In this document: positions 1 through 8,766 of the stretch, piece by piece
Layout: every line of letters starts with the position of its first letter
Position numbering within the stretch: position 1 is the first letter of the stretch
Assembly (NCBI GenBank): GCA_964554105.1
Contig: CAZKNF010000037.1
Location: forward strand, 1-35,569
Source of the DNA: CAZKNF01 sp964554105
Lineage (GTDB): Bacteria > Bacteroidota > Rhodothermia > Rhodothermales > VXPQ01
Direction: 5' to 3'
Length of the DNA: 35,569 nucleotides
Made by a program: the position numbers and the translations under genes
The notes under the pieces: model-generated
The model's database searches: none
Seen by the model: only the letters and a program-made list of their open reading frames with translations
What the model was told of the DNA's origin: nothing

Positions 1-389
1 GGCGAAATGACCAAGTCAGCGATCACTTGATCACCTAAGCCGTTGCTTCTCATCTCCCACGATTGGCCGGCGTCGGTGGAACGAAAGACGCCTCCCACAT
101 CGCACGTGACGAACATGGTCGGATCGGAAGGAAAATTCGGCGCCATTGCGAGTTCGATCAACCAGCGCGAACACGTTCCCAGTCCTCGAAAAAGTCGGTG
201 CCACTCATATCCCCCATCAGTCGATTTGAAGAGGACACCCCTAACCGTTGCATAGACCGTTCCGTCCCTGGAAAACTCGGGTGACAACTCGATGTCGCCC
301 ACGTCATCATGAGGTACGTGAGCAGAAGTGTCTGAGGGGCCAGCAAAACATATGACGACTATCACCAACGTAACTAGAAAGCGAGACAA
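1..389 (-). CDS. Secreted BNR/sortilin-type beta-propeller protein, N-terminal part (runs off window)
   Basis: Only the first 129 codons are present; the gene continues beyond the left edge. The chosen start is a TTG at 389 because a perfect AGGAGG lies 8 nt upstream and an in-frame TGA directly precedes it. The first ~20 residues form a hydrophobic signal peptide (LVTLVIVVICFAG), so the protein is probably exported. After it come two repeats of the BNR/Ycf48 type: a SPEFSRDGTVYA strand followed by LFKSTDGGYEWHR, then APNFPSDPTMFV followed by VFRSTDAGQSWE. The STDxGxxW Asp-box is diagnostic of multi-bladed beta-propellers such as sortilin/VPS10, sialidase-like and Ycf48-like proteins. The substrate or partner cannot be told. 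It is divergent from the transporter gene on the other side of a 328 bp gap. Confidence 0.75.
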   Translation of the reverse strand, partial: MSRFLVTLVIVVICFAGPSDTSAHVPHDDVGDIELSPEFSRDGTVYATVRGVLFKSTDGGYEWHRLFRGLGTCSRWLIELAMAPNFPSDPTMFVTCDVGGVFRSTDAGQSWEMRSNGLGDQVIADLVIS

Positions 390-717
390 TCAATGCACCT
401 CCTGTTGAATCCAATTGCAACGTCGAGAGCACTTGCGGACTCGACAAGAAAGGCGATTCGGTTCTGGATCAAAGCCTGGCGCAAAATACAGGTTTGCACT
501 CGATTAGCAAAAAGACGAAGCGCAGTATACTCGCGAATTCAAGTATCCTATATAGCCGCCCCTAACCCTTAATTCAATCTGAATATCTAACCGTGCAACG
601 GATGCATCGATCGAGAGAAGGCATTTGTCGGTGGGCTTGAAGCGGTTACGACAGTTTTCGTAAAGTGGACCGCCTCTCGCCTGTTCGCCAGTAAATCAGA
701 GCCCGTAAAATAGCACT
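390..717. other. Divergent intergenic region, 328 bp
   Basis: No convincing gene is seen here. It separates the minus-strand BNR gene from the plus-strand EamA gene and so should hold two divergent promoters. An AT-rich belt at about 520-592 is the likeliest promoter zone, but no -35/-10 pair with good spacing could be assigned. A small inverted repeat GTCGAG/CTCGAC (422-427 and 440-445, 12 nt loop) lies in the 5' leader of the BNR gene; its role is unknown. Confidence 0.5.
398..403 (-). promoter_or_regulatory. Shine-Dalgarno site of the BNR protein gene
   Basis: A perfect AGGAGG on the minus strand stands 8 nt before the TTG at 389. It decides the non-ATG start, as no in-frame ATG exists between the preceding TGA stop and the signal peptide. 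Confidence 0.7.
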
Positions 718-1689
718 TTGCTCGACTCCGACTCATCGAGGCTCCGACGTCTTTGCAACGCGACTTCCGAGCGGATCCTGCGAGTTCCGGAGGGGCTTCG
801 TTTCATGGCCCTCGCCGCGTTCTTCTTCAGCCTGATGAGCTTGCTAGTGAAGATCGCGGGGCAGCGGCTGCCAAGCTCAGAACTTGTACTGGGCCGAAGT
901 GTGGTTTCGCTCGTCATCTCGTGGATAATGCTTAGACGCGCGCGCATCGACCCCTGGGGCACGCGCAAGGGCCTTTTGACGATGCGTGGACTCGCCGGAT
1001 TCGGTGGACTTCTTTGCTTCTTCTACGCAATCCCGCGGCTACCGCTGGCGGACGTCACCGTCATTCAGTTCACGAATCCCGTGTTTACGGCGTTGTTTGC
1101 CGCCCTGCTGTTGCGGGAGGCGCTAAACAGGATGGTCGTGTTCTCGATCGGCCTGAGCCTTGCCGGTGTGATGCTGATTGCGCAGCCGTCATTTCTCTTC
1201 GGTGCTCAAGCATCGGAACTGGATCTGACGGCCGTCGGCATTGCCCTTGCCGGAGCGGTCTTCGCTGCGATCGCCTATACGACGGTCCGAAAGCTGGGTG
1301 AGACGGAACACCCGCTCGTCGTTGTATTCTATTTCCCGCTCATCTCGATTCCTGCCTGCCTGCCATTCCTCGCACCGGTATTCGTGTGGCCGACGCCCCT
1401 TGAGTGGCTCATGCTGCTGGGAATCGGCGTACTCACACAAATTGCACAGATCTTTTTGACGCAGGGACTCCACCTCGAGCCGGCCGGCCGTGCTACATCG
1501 GTAAGCTACCTTCAGATCCTGTTTGCGGCAGTCTGGGGGATGCTCTTCTTCTCGGAATTCCCGGACATGCTTACAATCGTCGGAGCCCTGCTCGTGGTCG
1601 GCGGCATTATACTGACTACGCGGTCGACATCTCCCCCACGTGGAATCGGTGAGCCCATCCCGACAAACGAATCATCAAAACCCACCTGA
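718..1689 (+). CDS. EamA/RhaT-family drug/metabolite transporter
   Basis: An integral membrane protein of the DMT superfamily, probably exporting a small metabolite; the substrate is unknown. The sequence shows about ten hydrophobic segments arranged as two EamA repeats. Typical features are a first helix AFFFSLMSLLVKIAGQRLPS, a conserved FYAIPRLPLADVTVIQF region in repeat 1, and the SVSYLQILFAAVWGMLFFSEFP region near the end of repeat 2. The TTG at 718 is the first possible start after an in-frame TAA at 706 but has no Shine-Dalgarno site. An ATG at 805 preceded by GGAGGGG at 9 nt is a serious alternative and would give 294 instead of 323 residues. The gene converges on parE with a 74 bp gap. 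Confidence 0.85.
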   Translation: MLDSDSSRLRRLCNATSERILRVPEGLRFMALAAFFFSLMSLLVKIAGQRLPSSELVLGRSVVSLVISWIMLRRARIDPWGTRKGLLTMRGLAGFGGLLCFFYAIPRLPLADVTVIQFTNPVFTALFAALLLREALNRMVVFSIGLSLAGVMLIAQPSFLFGAQASELDLTAVGIALAGAVFAAIAYTTVRKLGETEHPLVVVFYFPLISIPACLPFLAPVFVWPTPLEWLMLLGIGVLTQIAQIFLTQGLHLEPAGRATSVSYLQILFAAVWGMLFFSEFPDMLTIVGALLVVGGIILTTRSTSPPRGIGEPIPTNESSKPT

Positions 1690-1763
1690 ATGGCCGGAGC
1701 GAGTCGAGAGCGGGTCGGAGCGAATCGCAAGATCAGGTTCGCATAGCAGGATCGCAGGTTCAG

Positions 1764-3695
1764 TTACAAGTCCAATTCTTCAACTTCTCCGGCGTGCTCC
1801 ATAATGAATTGGTAGCGTGCCGACGAATCCTTGCCCATAAGATCGCTGATCGTCTGCTCCGTCAAAAGCTTCTCGTCGTCGGAAATCTTCACACGCTGAA
1901 GCCGCCGCTTCTCGGGGTCGAGCGTCGTTTCCTTGAGCGTTTTCGGCATCATCTCACCCAGGCCCTTGAAGCGCTGAACGTCTATCGTGACGTTCTTCCT
2001 GCCCTTCTTGATCTGCCTTGTGATGCGATCTTTGTCGGCGTCGTCGAGCGCCCAGTATGTCTCCTTTCCGGCGTCAAGCCGATACAGAGGCGGCTGAGCG
2101 ACAAAGACATGGTCTTCCTCGATCAGCCGTCGCATGTAGCGATAGAAGAACGTCAGGAGCAGTGTTGCGATGTGATGCCCGTCGGAGTCCGCATCCATCA
2201 GCAGAATAATCTTGTCATAGCGGAGGCGCGACAGATCCAGATGATCGCCGACGCCGCAGCCGAGCGCGTCAACGACGTTCGAAAGCTCCTTGTTGTCGTG
2301 CACCTTCTTGAGCGTGGCCTGCTCGGCATTCAGAACCTTTCCACGCAGCGGGAGGATGGCCTGAAAATGCCGGTCGCGTCCCTGCTTCGCCGATCCGCCT
2401 GCCGAATCTCCCTCGACAATGAACAGCTCGCATTTGAGCGGATCCGTCGACGAGCAGTCGGCAAGTTTTCCCGGTAGGTTCAGACGCTGGCTCACACTCG
2501 TCTTCCGTCGAGCGGTGCGCGCCGCGGCGCGGCTCGCATGTCGTGCTTTGGCCGCCTGGATGACCCGCGTCGCGATGGCCTCGCCTGTCGTGGGATGCGC
2601 GTTCAGGAACTGCTCGAGTTCGAGCCGCATGGCACTGACGACGGTCGAGCGTGCCTCGGGATTGTTCAGCTTTTCCTTCGTCTGGCCCTGAAACTGCGGG
2701 TCGACCATGAACATGTTGATAATCGCAACGAGCCCTTCACGGATGTCGTCTGCTGAAATGTCGAGCGCCTTGGGCATCATATCGTGCGTCTCCATATAGG
2801 CACGCACCGCACTCCGCACGCCGTCGCGGAAGCCCTGCTCATGCGTTCCTCCTTCACGAGTGGGAATGCCGTTTACGAACGAGCGGACGTTCTCCTTCGG
2901 CGCTTCGGTCCACTGCAGCGCAATTTCGACCCGTGCACCGTCCTGAAGCTTCGTTTGTCGATGTAGGAACTGCTCTTTATGAACCGGATTCTCGCCGATC
3001 TCTTTTACGATGCGGTCGAGATACTCCGCTACTCCCCCCTCGTGATGGAATTCAAAGTTCTCGCCGTTTACCTCGTCCTTCAGCACGATGCGGAGCGCGC
3101 TGTTCAGATACGTCTTGACCTCCAGATTATCCCGGATCGAAACCCCATCGAACTCCACAGATTCGAAGATCTCCGGATCGGGTCGAAAGTAGATCGATGT
3201 GCCGCTGGACCGCGTGCCGGACGAGATTTTCTTCAGTTTTGTAACGGGAATGCCTTTCTCGTAGCGCTGCTCCCAGGTGGCGCCGTCGCGTTTGACAGTG
3301 GCTATAAGCTCCTCGGACAGCGCGTTTACCACGGAAGCACCGACGCCGTGAAGGCCACCTGATGTGACGTAATTCGTCTGATCGAACTTGCCTCCCGCAT
3401 GCAGCGTGGTGAGAATGAGCTGAAGCGTCGGCACCTTCCTTGTGGGATGCTTGTCGACCGGTATACCACGGCCGTTGTCGATCACCGTCACACTGCGTCC
3501 GTCCCGATGCAGTACAACCTCGATCTGGGTAGCGTAGCCGTTGGTGGCCTCATCTACAGCGTTGTCCACCACCTCCCAGAGAAGGTGATGAAGGCCTGGC
3601 TTTCCGGTTCCGCCGATATACATGCCCGGCCGCTTCCGGACGGGTTCCAGGCCTTCGAGGACCTGGATGTCGGCGCCGGTATATGTCTTTTGCAC
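1764..3695 (-). CDS. parE: Type II DNA topoisomerase subunit B (topoisomerase IV ParE type)
   Basis: This is the ATPase subunit of a type IIA topoisomerase, working as an A2B2 complex with the product of the upstream gene. It has 643 residues, the usual length for ParE or short GyrB without the proteobacterial insert. The GHKL ATPase domain shows EVVDNAVDEA (Asn45 binds Mg), VIDNGRGIPVD and GGLHGVGASVVNALS (about 113-127). The TOPRIM domain shows EGDSAGGSA at 428-436 and DADSDGHH at 501-508. The C-terminal QRFKGLGEMMP motif (574-583) is intact. The start is a GTG at 3695, 6 nt after the subunit A stop, with a weak AGGGG upstream. Pairing with the ParC-like neighbour supports ParE over GyrB, but the two are hard to separate by sequence. 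Confidence 0.9.
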   Translation of the reverse strand: MQKTYTGADIQVLEGLEPVRKRPGMYIGGTGKPGLHHLLWEVVDNAVDEATNGYATQIEVVLHRDGRSVTVIDNGRGIPVDKHPTRKVPTLQLILTTLHAGGKFDQTNYVTSGGLHGVGASVVNALSEELIATVKRDGATWEQRYEKGIPVTKLKKISSGTRSSGTSIYFRPDPEIFESVEFDGVSIRDNLEVKTYLNSALRIVLKDEVNGENFEFHHEGGVAEYLDRIVKEIGENPVHKEQFLHRQTKLQDGARVEIALQWTEAPKENVRSFVNGIPTREGGTHEQGFRDGVRSAVRAYMETHDMMPKALDISADDIREGLVAIINMFMVDPQFQGQTKEKLNNPEARSTVVSAMRLELEQFLNAHPTTGEAIATRVIQAAKARHASRAAARTARRKTSVSQRLNLPGKLADCSSTDPLKCELFIVEGDSAGGSAKQGRDRHFQAILPLRGKVLNAEQATLKKVHDNKELSNVVDALGCGVGDHLDLSRLRYDKIILLMDADSDGHHIATLLLTFFYRYMRRLIEEDHVFVAQPPLYRLDAGKETYWALDDADKDRITRQIKKGRKNVTIDVQRFKGLGEMMPKTLKETTLDPEKRRLQRVKISDDEKLLTEQTISDLMGKDSSARYQFIMEHAGEVEELDL

Positions 3696-3701
3696 GATAG
3701 A

Positions 3702-6041
3702 TTACCCCTGACCGTTAAATCTGATTTCGACGGGCGTCGGTATCACACGAGCCAGGTGTCCTCGACGGATGATCAGCTTACCTTTGTTGCCCCTGTTGCT
3801 GATCTCGAACTTAGTCGTCCGTACAATCTCGCGTCGACCCCTGCTAGTCTCAACTTCGAGGCCATCCCGCGGAGCGTTCGACAGGGCGAAACCGAGCACG
3901 TAGTCATCCTTAGACAGACGCATCGCGATCACACCCTTCGCGCTCCCCTTGAAAATCGAAATTTGGTGAATGGGAAATATCAATACGTGGCCGTTCTTAG
4001 AGGCCAGGCAGACATTTTCGTCGCCTGCTGCCACCTCGACGCCCACGACGCGGTCGCCCGCATTCAGCTTCATGAACGTCCGGCCGTTCTTCGTCGAAGG
4101 CTCAGTGTAGCCGTCGACGGTGAATCGGACAGCCTGCCCCGCCTTCGAAATCGCGATCACAAACGGATGCAGATCCTCAGGCGGCTCGCCCGTCTCACTA
4201 TCGAACAACTTCGGCTCCGTGTCCGGCTCAGGTACGGCGTCCGGAAGTACACGTGGATCGAACGAAACCACTCCCGCGACGCCTTCCTTATCTGAGAAAT
4301 CAAAAAGCTTCTGGATGGGATCACCGTGACCGGTCGTGCTAGGAAGGTCGTCTACACGGATTGTGTAGCACTTGCCGAAGTTGGTGAAAAATCCGACCGT
4401 CTCTCGCGTCGAGGCCGGGACGACCCAACCCACCTCGTCCCCTTCCCTCACGCGGATGCTCTGCAGGTCCGTATAAGTGCGCTGCCGCTTCACCCATCCG
4501 TCCCGCGTGACGATCACGTACGCATCTTCCTTGATGATGTAATCTTCGGCGGAATACTCCAGCACGGCATCGGGACCGGCGATTCTTGTTCTGCGGCTGC
4601 TTCCGTACGTCTCGCCAATCTCCTCGAGCTCGCCGCGAACGAGGCGCCAGCGGGCGGGTTCGTCTTCGAGCAGCGCGCGTATCTCCGCGGCTCTCCGCTC
4701 TTTCTCGGCCAGTTCGTTCCGAATCGCGTCGATCTCGAGCTTTGCGAGACGATATAGTTTGGTTTCGAGTACGGCGTCCGCCTGTTCGTCGTCGAGGCTG
4801 AACCGATGCATGAGCCGCTGGGCCGCATCTGCTTTATCGGCCGAGGAGCGAATCATTCGAATTGCCTCATCGAGAGCATCGAATATCTTTTCGAATCCGT
4901 GGAGGATGTGGATTCGGCGTTCGAGTCGCTCGAGCTCGAACTGCAGTCGACGAACGACGACTTCCATCCGAAAGGCGAGGAATTCCCGGAGAACGGTGAG
5001 CAGATTTACTTTGCGAGGCGCTGAGATCTGCGAATTCTCCGTAGGAACGAGGCACGTCATGTTTACGTGGAAGCGCGTCTGCAGCGGCGTATGCTTGAAG
5101 AGATATGCCATCGCCGCCTCCGCGTCCGCACCGCGCTTCAACTCGAGGACGACACGTACTTCGTCCGTCGATTCATCGCGGATATCCGAAAGCTGCGGGA
5201 CCCGCTCGAGCAGGATGTGCTCAGCAATCTTCTCGACCAGATCAGCCTTCGTCACCATGTAGGGTATCGAGGTAATGACAATCCGCGTCTTGCCTTCCAT
5301 CTCGTAGTCGCCTCGGAGGTCGATCGGGCCCTCACCCCTGCGGTATACATCGAGAATCTCCTCGCTCGTGTTGAGCACGCGCGCGCCGGTGGGGAAATCA
5401 GGACCCTGGACGAACTGCTCGCCGACCAGATCTTCTACGGTGGCATCCGGACTATCAACCAGATGAACCAGAGCGTTCATCAGCTCGCCAAGGTTGTGGG
5501 GTGGAATATTGGTGGCCATTCCGACGGCGATTCCGCTGGACCCATTGACGAGCAAATTCGGAATCTTCGACGGTAGAACCACCGGCTCGAACTGACTGCC
5601 ATCGAAATTCGGACGGAAGTCAACGGTTTGTTCGCGGATTTCCGACAGCATTTCCATTGCCAGCGCACGGAGCTTTACCTCCGTGTAGCGCATGGCGGCC
5701 GGATTATCACCGTCGACCGAACCGAAATTTCCGTGGCCATCCACGAGCGGATCCCTCAGGGAGAAATCCTGCGCCATCCGAACCATGGCATCGTAGATCG
5801 CCGAATCGCCGTGCGGATGAAACTTACCCATCACCTCACCAACTACCGCCGCGCTCTTACGATAGCGGGCGTCGGGATAGAGGCGAAGACTGTTGTGCAT
5901 CGCGTAGAGGATGCGGCGCTGTACAGGCTTCAAGCCGTCCCGGATGTCGGGGAGTGCCCGGCTCGTGATGACTGAGAGCGCATAATTTAAGTATCTCTCC
6001 TGCGCCGTCTCGTGCAGGGGAATGGTCTCAACTATAGGCAT
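3702..6041 (-). CDS. parC: Type II DNA topoisomerase subunit A (topoisomerase IV ParC type)
   Basis: This is the DNA-breaking and rejoining subunit of a type IIA topoisomerase. The catalytic tyrosine is Tyr119 in AAMRYTEV. The quinolone-determining region HPHGDSAIYDAMVRMAQ carries Ser80 and Asp84, the residues usual in quinolone-susceptible enzymes. The IPPHNLGELMNAL and GSSGIAVGMATN motifs of the breakage-reunion core follow, then a coiled-coil arm (about 360-470). A C-terminal beta-pinwheel begins near residue 500. The canonical GyrA-box is not found: the nearest match is FKGSAKGVIAMRL near residue 700. That, with a total length of 779, favours a ParC-type decatenase over a gyrase. It is transcribed directly into the B subunit gene (6 nt gap). 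Confidence 0.88.
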   Translation of the reverse strand: MPIVETIPLHETAQERYLNYALSVITSRALPDIRDGLKPVQRRILYAMHNSLRLYPDARYRKSAAVVGEVMGKFHPHGDSAIYDAMVRMAQDFSLRDPLVDGHGNFGSVDGDNPAAMRYTEVKLRALAMEMLSEIREQTVDFRPNFDGSQFEPVVLPSKIPNLLVNGSSGIAVGMATNIPPHNLGELMNALVHLVDSPDATVEDLVGEQFVQGPDFPTGARVLNTSEEILDVYRRGEGPIDLRGDYEMEGKTRIVITSIPYMVTKADLVEKIAEHILLERVPQLSDIRDESTDEVRVVLELKRGADAEAAMAYLFKHTPLQTRFHVNMTCLVPTENSQISAPRKVNLLTVLREFLAFRMEVVVRRLQFELERLERRIHILHGFEKIFDALDEAIRMIRSSADKADAAQRLMHRFSLDDEQADAVLETKLYRLAKLEIDAIRNELAEKERRAAEIRALLEDEPARWRLVRGELEEIGETYGSSRRTRIAGPDAVLEYSAEDYIIKEDAYVIVTRDGWVKRQRTYTDLQSIRVREGDEVGWVVPASTRETVGFFTNFGKCYTIRVDDLPSTTGHGDPIQKLFDFSDKEGVAGVVSFDPRVLPDAVPEPDTEPKLFDSETGEPPEDLHPFVIAISKAGQAVRFTVDGYTEPSTKNGRTFMKLNAGDRVVGVEVAAGDENVCLASKNGHVLIFPIHQISIFKGSAKGVIAMRLSKDDYVLGFALSNAPRDGLEVETSRGRREIVRTTKFEISNRGNKGKLIIRRGHLARVIPTPVEIRFNGQG

Positions 6042-6109
6042 TACGAGAGAGGATCGGCACTAGGTGGAGTGGGGGATCCAGATAGATCCGTAGAATATGG
6101 GAGCAGGGT

Positions 6110-6146
6110 GACACCGGTATGACATGCCGGCGTGGCATGCCGTGTC
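6110..6146 (-). repeat. Nested inverted repeat upstream of parC
   Basis: Inner arms CATGCC (6123-6128) and GGCATG (6134-6139) are perfect with a 5 nt loop. Outer arms GACACCGG (6110-6117) and CCGTGTC (6140-6146) pair with one bulged base. There is no following T run, so it does not look like a factor-independent terminator. It lies in the 166 bp gap between the AlbA_2 gene and parC, about 70-105 nt before the parC start, where it could be a leader structure or a protein site. Confidence 0.4.
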
Positions 6147-6207
6147 TCCGCCAAAATGCTAAGTTTTAAATTGCTAATTTTAGATGACTGGGGGTGCGAA
6201 TCTGACG

Positions 6208-6858
6208 CTATTCATACGCCAGCGTGAAATAGTCGTGCCGATGATCGGCATGCAGGCGCAGAATATTCGCGCGCGTAAGCGTTACCAGCGTCTTAGACGC
6301 GCGACGCCTGGAAATATTCGCCAGGCTGGCAAACTGTTTCACTGTGATCCGGCCATAGCTCTCGAGATACCGCATAAGCATAAGCTCGTGTTCGCCAAAT
6401 TCGAACGTGACGGTTTCCCCGCCGTCGCGGACCCGCATGAGCCGAAGGGCTTCCGGACTGGCTTCGATGCTTCTATCCGCGACGCGCACGTATGCCGTGC
6501 GGGCAGCTCCGTTGTCGCCGACCAGATAGTGTGGCTTCGTGCCGCTCTCCGGCACCGATATGACGATCACATCCCGACGATGCGCAACAGGAATTCGCTC
6601 CGAATGAAATTCGATCGGGGGATCGGAATGCCGCTGCATGGCGCGCCGAAGCACGAATTCTTCCTCTTCTACGTCGCGCAGGCCGGTGATTCTGCCATTA
6701 TCGTCCACGCCGAGGAGGAGCCGTCCACCACGCGTGTTTGCGAAAGCAATCAGTTCTTTCGCGATACGCTCGGGCTTGGGCACTCTGCGCTTGAATTCCA
6801 GATTCGCACCCTCGCCTAGAGAGACGAGCTGCGAAAGGTCTTGATCGTTCATTGCCAC
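6208..6858 (-). CDS. AlbA_2 (Schlafen-AlbA-like) putative DNA-binding protein with C-terminal winged helix
   Basis: The N-terminal ~120 residues match the AlbA_2/Schlafen-like domain (sometimes named divergent AAA-4): GEGANLEFKRR, then ELIAFANTRGGRLLLGVDDNG, and further on AYVRVADRS. The last ~65 residues (ELMLMRYLESYGRITVKQF and on) read as a winged-helix region with a repeat of helices and a basic ISRRRASKTL segment. Proteins of this type are usually annotated as transcriptional regulators or nucleic-acid-binding proteins; the target is unknown. The first possible start is GTG at 6858, with an in-frame ATG at 6852 that is equally likely. It starts only 12 nt after the gpsA stop, so it is probably cotranscribed with plsY-gpsA. 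Confidence 0.75.
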   Translation of the reverse strand: MAMNDQDLSQLVSLGEGANLEFKRRVPKPERIAKELIAFANTRGGRLLLGVDDNGRITGLRDVEEEEFVLRRAMQRHSDPPIEFHSERIPVAHRRDVIVISVPESGTKPHYLVGDNGAARTAYVRVADRSIEASPEALRLMRVRDGGETVTFEFGEHELMLMRYLESYGRITVKQFASLANISRRRASKTLVTLTRANILRLHADHRHDYFTLAYE

Positions 6859-6870
6859 GAAAGAATTGAT

Positions 6871-7899
6871 TCACTCCTGCAGCACGTCGGGAAGCCAGTC
6901 CTCACGTTTGGCCGACCGTGTCATCAGTTCGTCGACCGCAATCTGAGGCTTTTTCCCATCGAACAGAATCTCGTAAATGGCCCGGGTAATCGGCATTTCG
7001 ATGCGATATTTTTCAGCGAGCTTCTGGACTGAGTCCGTGGTACGAACTCCCTCCGCGACCATTTTCATGTCGCGCTCGATATCCTCCAATCGTTTTCCCT
7101 TTCCGATCTGTTCGCCGAGGAATCGATTGCGGCTGTGGCGGCTCATGGCCGTTACGACGAGGTCGCCTATCCCGGCGAGGCCGTTGAACGTCGACGACTC
7201 CGCGCCCATGGCCATTCCCAGCCGCTTGATCTCAGCGAGTCCGCGCGTCACGATGGCGGCCTTCGTATTATCCCCATACCCAAGACCGTCCGATATACCG
7301 GCTGCGATAGCCATGATATTCTTGACGGAGCCGGCGATTTCCACCCCGAGCACGTCAGTATTCGCGTAGACGCGGAGTCGGGACGTCATGAAGATGGACT
7401 GGATTTCGTGTACGACGTCGCTGGAATAAGCAGCCGCGACGACGGTCGTCGGTTTCTCTTCGACGACCTCTTCAGCGTGGCTCGGACCGGACAAGATACC
7501 GAGCTGAACGCGCGGAATCTTATCGAGGACGTGATGGAGAACCTGTGTGGTCGTAAGCAGCGTCCCGTTTTCGATGCCTTTCGCTACGGAGACGCAGAGC
7601 ACCTTTTCGCCGGCAAAGGAGCGCAGGCGCTCGGCGCAGTCGCGAACTGCCTGCGACGGCGTTGCGAACACCCATACGGCGCGATCGAGCGCCGCGTCTT
7701 TTATATCCGAAGTGACCTGCAGGGATTCGGGCAGCATTGCGCCCGGCAGGTACAGCTGATTGTGACGATGCTCGTCCATGAATACGGCGGCTTCCGGCCG
7801 CCGCGCCCACAGCGAGACCTCGTGCCCCGCTTTCGCGAGCACGATCGCGAGCGCTGTTCCCCAGCTACCCGCACCAAGTATGGCGATCCGCTTCACCAC
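6871..7899 (-). CDS. gpsA: NAD(P)+ glycerol-3-phosphate dehydrogenase
   Basis: Makes sn-glycerol 3-phosphate from dihydroxyacetone phosphate for phospholipid synthesis in the cytoplasm. The N terminus has the dinucleotide-binding loop ILGAGSWGTALA, followed by SLWARRPE. The conserved SGPSHAEEV and the segment EIAGSVKNIMAIAAGISDGLG, containing the active-site lysine, are present. ATRGLAE-like TRGLAEIKRLG and NGLAGIGDLVVT motifs also match. The length of 342 residues is normal. Two consecutive GTG codons (7899 and 7896) could serve as the start. It follows plsY by 47 nt; together they encode the steps that make and acylate glycerol 3-phosphate. Confidence 0.95.
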   Translation of the reverse strand: MVKRIAILGAGSWGTALAIVLAKAGHEVSLWARRPEAAVFMDEHRHNQLYLPGAMLPESLQVTSDIKDAALDRAVWVFATPSQAVRDCAERLRSFAGEKVLCVSVAKGIENGTLLTTTQVLHHVLDKIPRVQLGILSGPSHAEEVVEEKPTTVVAAAYSSDVVHEIQSIFMTSRLRVYANTDVLGVEIAGSVKNIMAIAAGISDGLGYGDNTKAAIVTRGLAEIKRLGMAMGAESSTFNGLAGIGDLVVTAMSRHSRNRFLGEQIGKGKRLEDIERDMKMVAEGVRTTDSVQKLAEKYRIEMPITRAIYEILFDGKKPQIAVDELMTRSAKREDWLPDVLQE

Positions 7900-7946
7900 G
7901 AAGGTGTGATCGACGACCGTTAGCGTTCCTCGAGAAATGCCGGCGC

Positions 7947-8630
7947 TTAGAGCTCTCCACGCCCCTTCATGCCCCGGGCCGGACGAAACGTACGGATTCG
8001 ACGCTCCGTGCCGTTCAGCAGGCGCTGGATGTTTGACCTGTGGGCCAATATCACGCCCAGCGCCATAATAATGCTCAGAATAAGGAGACTGGGATCGAGG
8101 GCATCAATCCCGAAGACGTAGCGACGAATGGCGATGATCGAGGGGAACGCCACCACTGCCGAGAGGGACGCCAGGGAGACGTAGCGAGACGCAATCAAAA
8201 CGATAACGAAGACGCCGAGCGTAATCCACATTGAAATCGGAGTGAGGGCGAACAGCACACCCGCGGACGTATTTACCCCCTTCCCTCCCTTGAAATTCGC
8301 CCATACAGGGTACATGTGGCCGACAATTGCAGCAATTCCGGCCATCAATCGAATGACGGTTTCGATCTGCCATACTTCGATCCCCGAAGGCAGCGCATCG
8401 AGCCTGATGGAGGCAATCAGGCCCGCGGCCAGAAGACCCTTCCCGACATCGACGAGCGTAGCGAGCGCACCGGCTTTCCATCCGAGCACTCGAAAAACGT
8501 TGGTGGCGCCGGCATTGCCGCTGCCGTGAAGTCGTATATCCTCACCATAGAGCAGTTTGCCCACCCAGATGCTGCCTGGAATGGACCCTGCAAGATAGCT
8601 CAGGACCAGAATGACTAATAGTGATAACAT
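7947..8630 (-). CDS. plsY: Acyl-phosphate:glycerol-3-phosphate acyltransferase PlsY
   Basis: Integral membrane enzyme that transfers an acyl group from acyl phosphate to glycerol 3-phosphate, the first acylation in phospholipid synthesis. Three cytoplasmic signature motifs are visible: SYLAGSIPGSIWVGK at the N terminus, GSGNAGATNVFR (about 37-48), and GHMYPVWANFKGGKGVNTSAG about a hundred residues in. Several hydrophobic helices lie between them. At 227 residues it is a little longer than the ~200 of many PlsY proteins, owing to a basic C-terminal tail (RRIRTFRPARGMKGRGEL). It lies just upstream of gpsA, which makes its acceptor substrate. PlsX is not in the window. Confidence 0.94.
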   Translation of the reverse strand: MLSLLVILVLSYLAGSIPGSIWVGKLLYGEDIRLHGSGNAGATNVFRVLGWKAGALATLVDVGKGLLAAGLIASIRLDALPSGIEVWQIETVIRLMAGIAAIVGHMYPVWANFKGGKGVNTSAGVLFALTPISMWITLGVFVIVLIASRYVSLASLSAVVAFPSIIAIRRYVFGIDALDPSLLILSIIMALGVILAHRSNIQRLLNGTERRIRTFRPARGMKGRGEL

Positions 8631-8723
8631 GGCCGGTACTTGCTAACGATGCCATTTGCCATCATGTATCGACGGCCCGTGTAAAACCAATAATGCCGCC
8701 GTGCGCACGACTCCAACGCCTAC

Positions 8724-8734
8724 GTAAACGTTAC
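8724..8734. promoter_or_regulatory. Small dyad GTAAACGTTAC between purM and plsY
   Basis: The 11 nt GTAAACGTTAC has symmetric GTAA/TTAC arms. Read on the minus strand it shares the core AACGTTTA with the longer palindrome at 26681-26694 near the cimA promoter. It lies about 95 nt upstream of plsY in a 136 bp gap. It may be a regulator site or chance. Confidence 0.2.
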
Positions 8735-8766
8735 ACCATATCCTTATAGTTTCCGGCAGGTTGCCC

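Noticed and set aside
1794..2477. Long plus-strand open frame (227 codons) opposite parE
   Set aside because: It is the shadow of parE, whose conserved GHKL and TOPRIM motifs leave no doubt about the coding strand.
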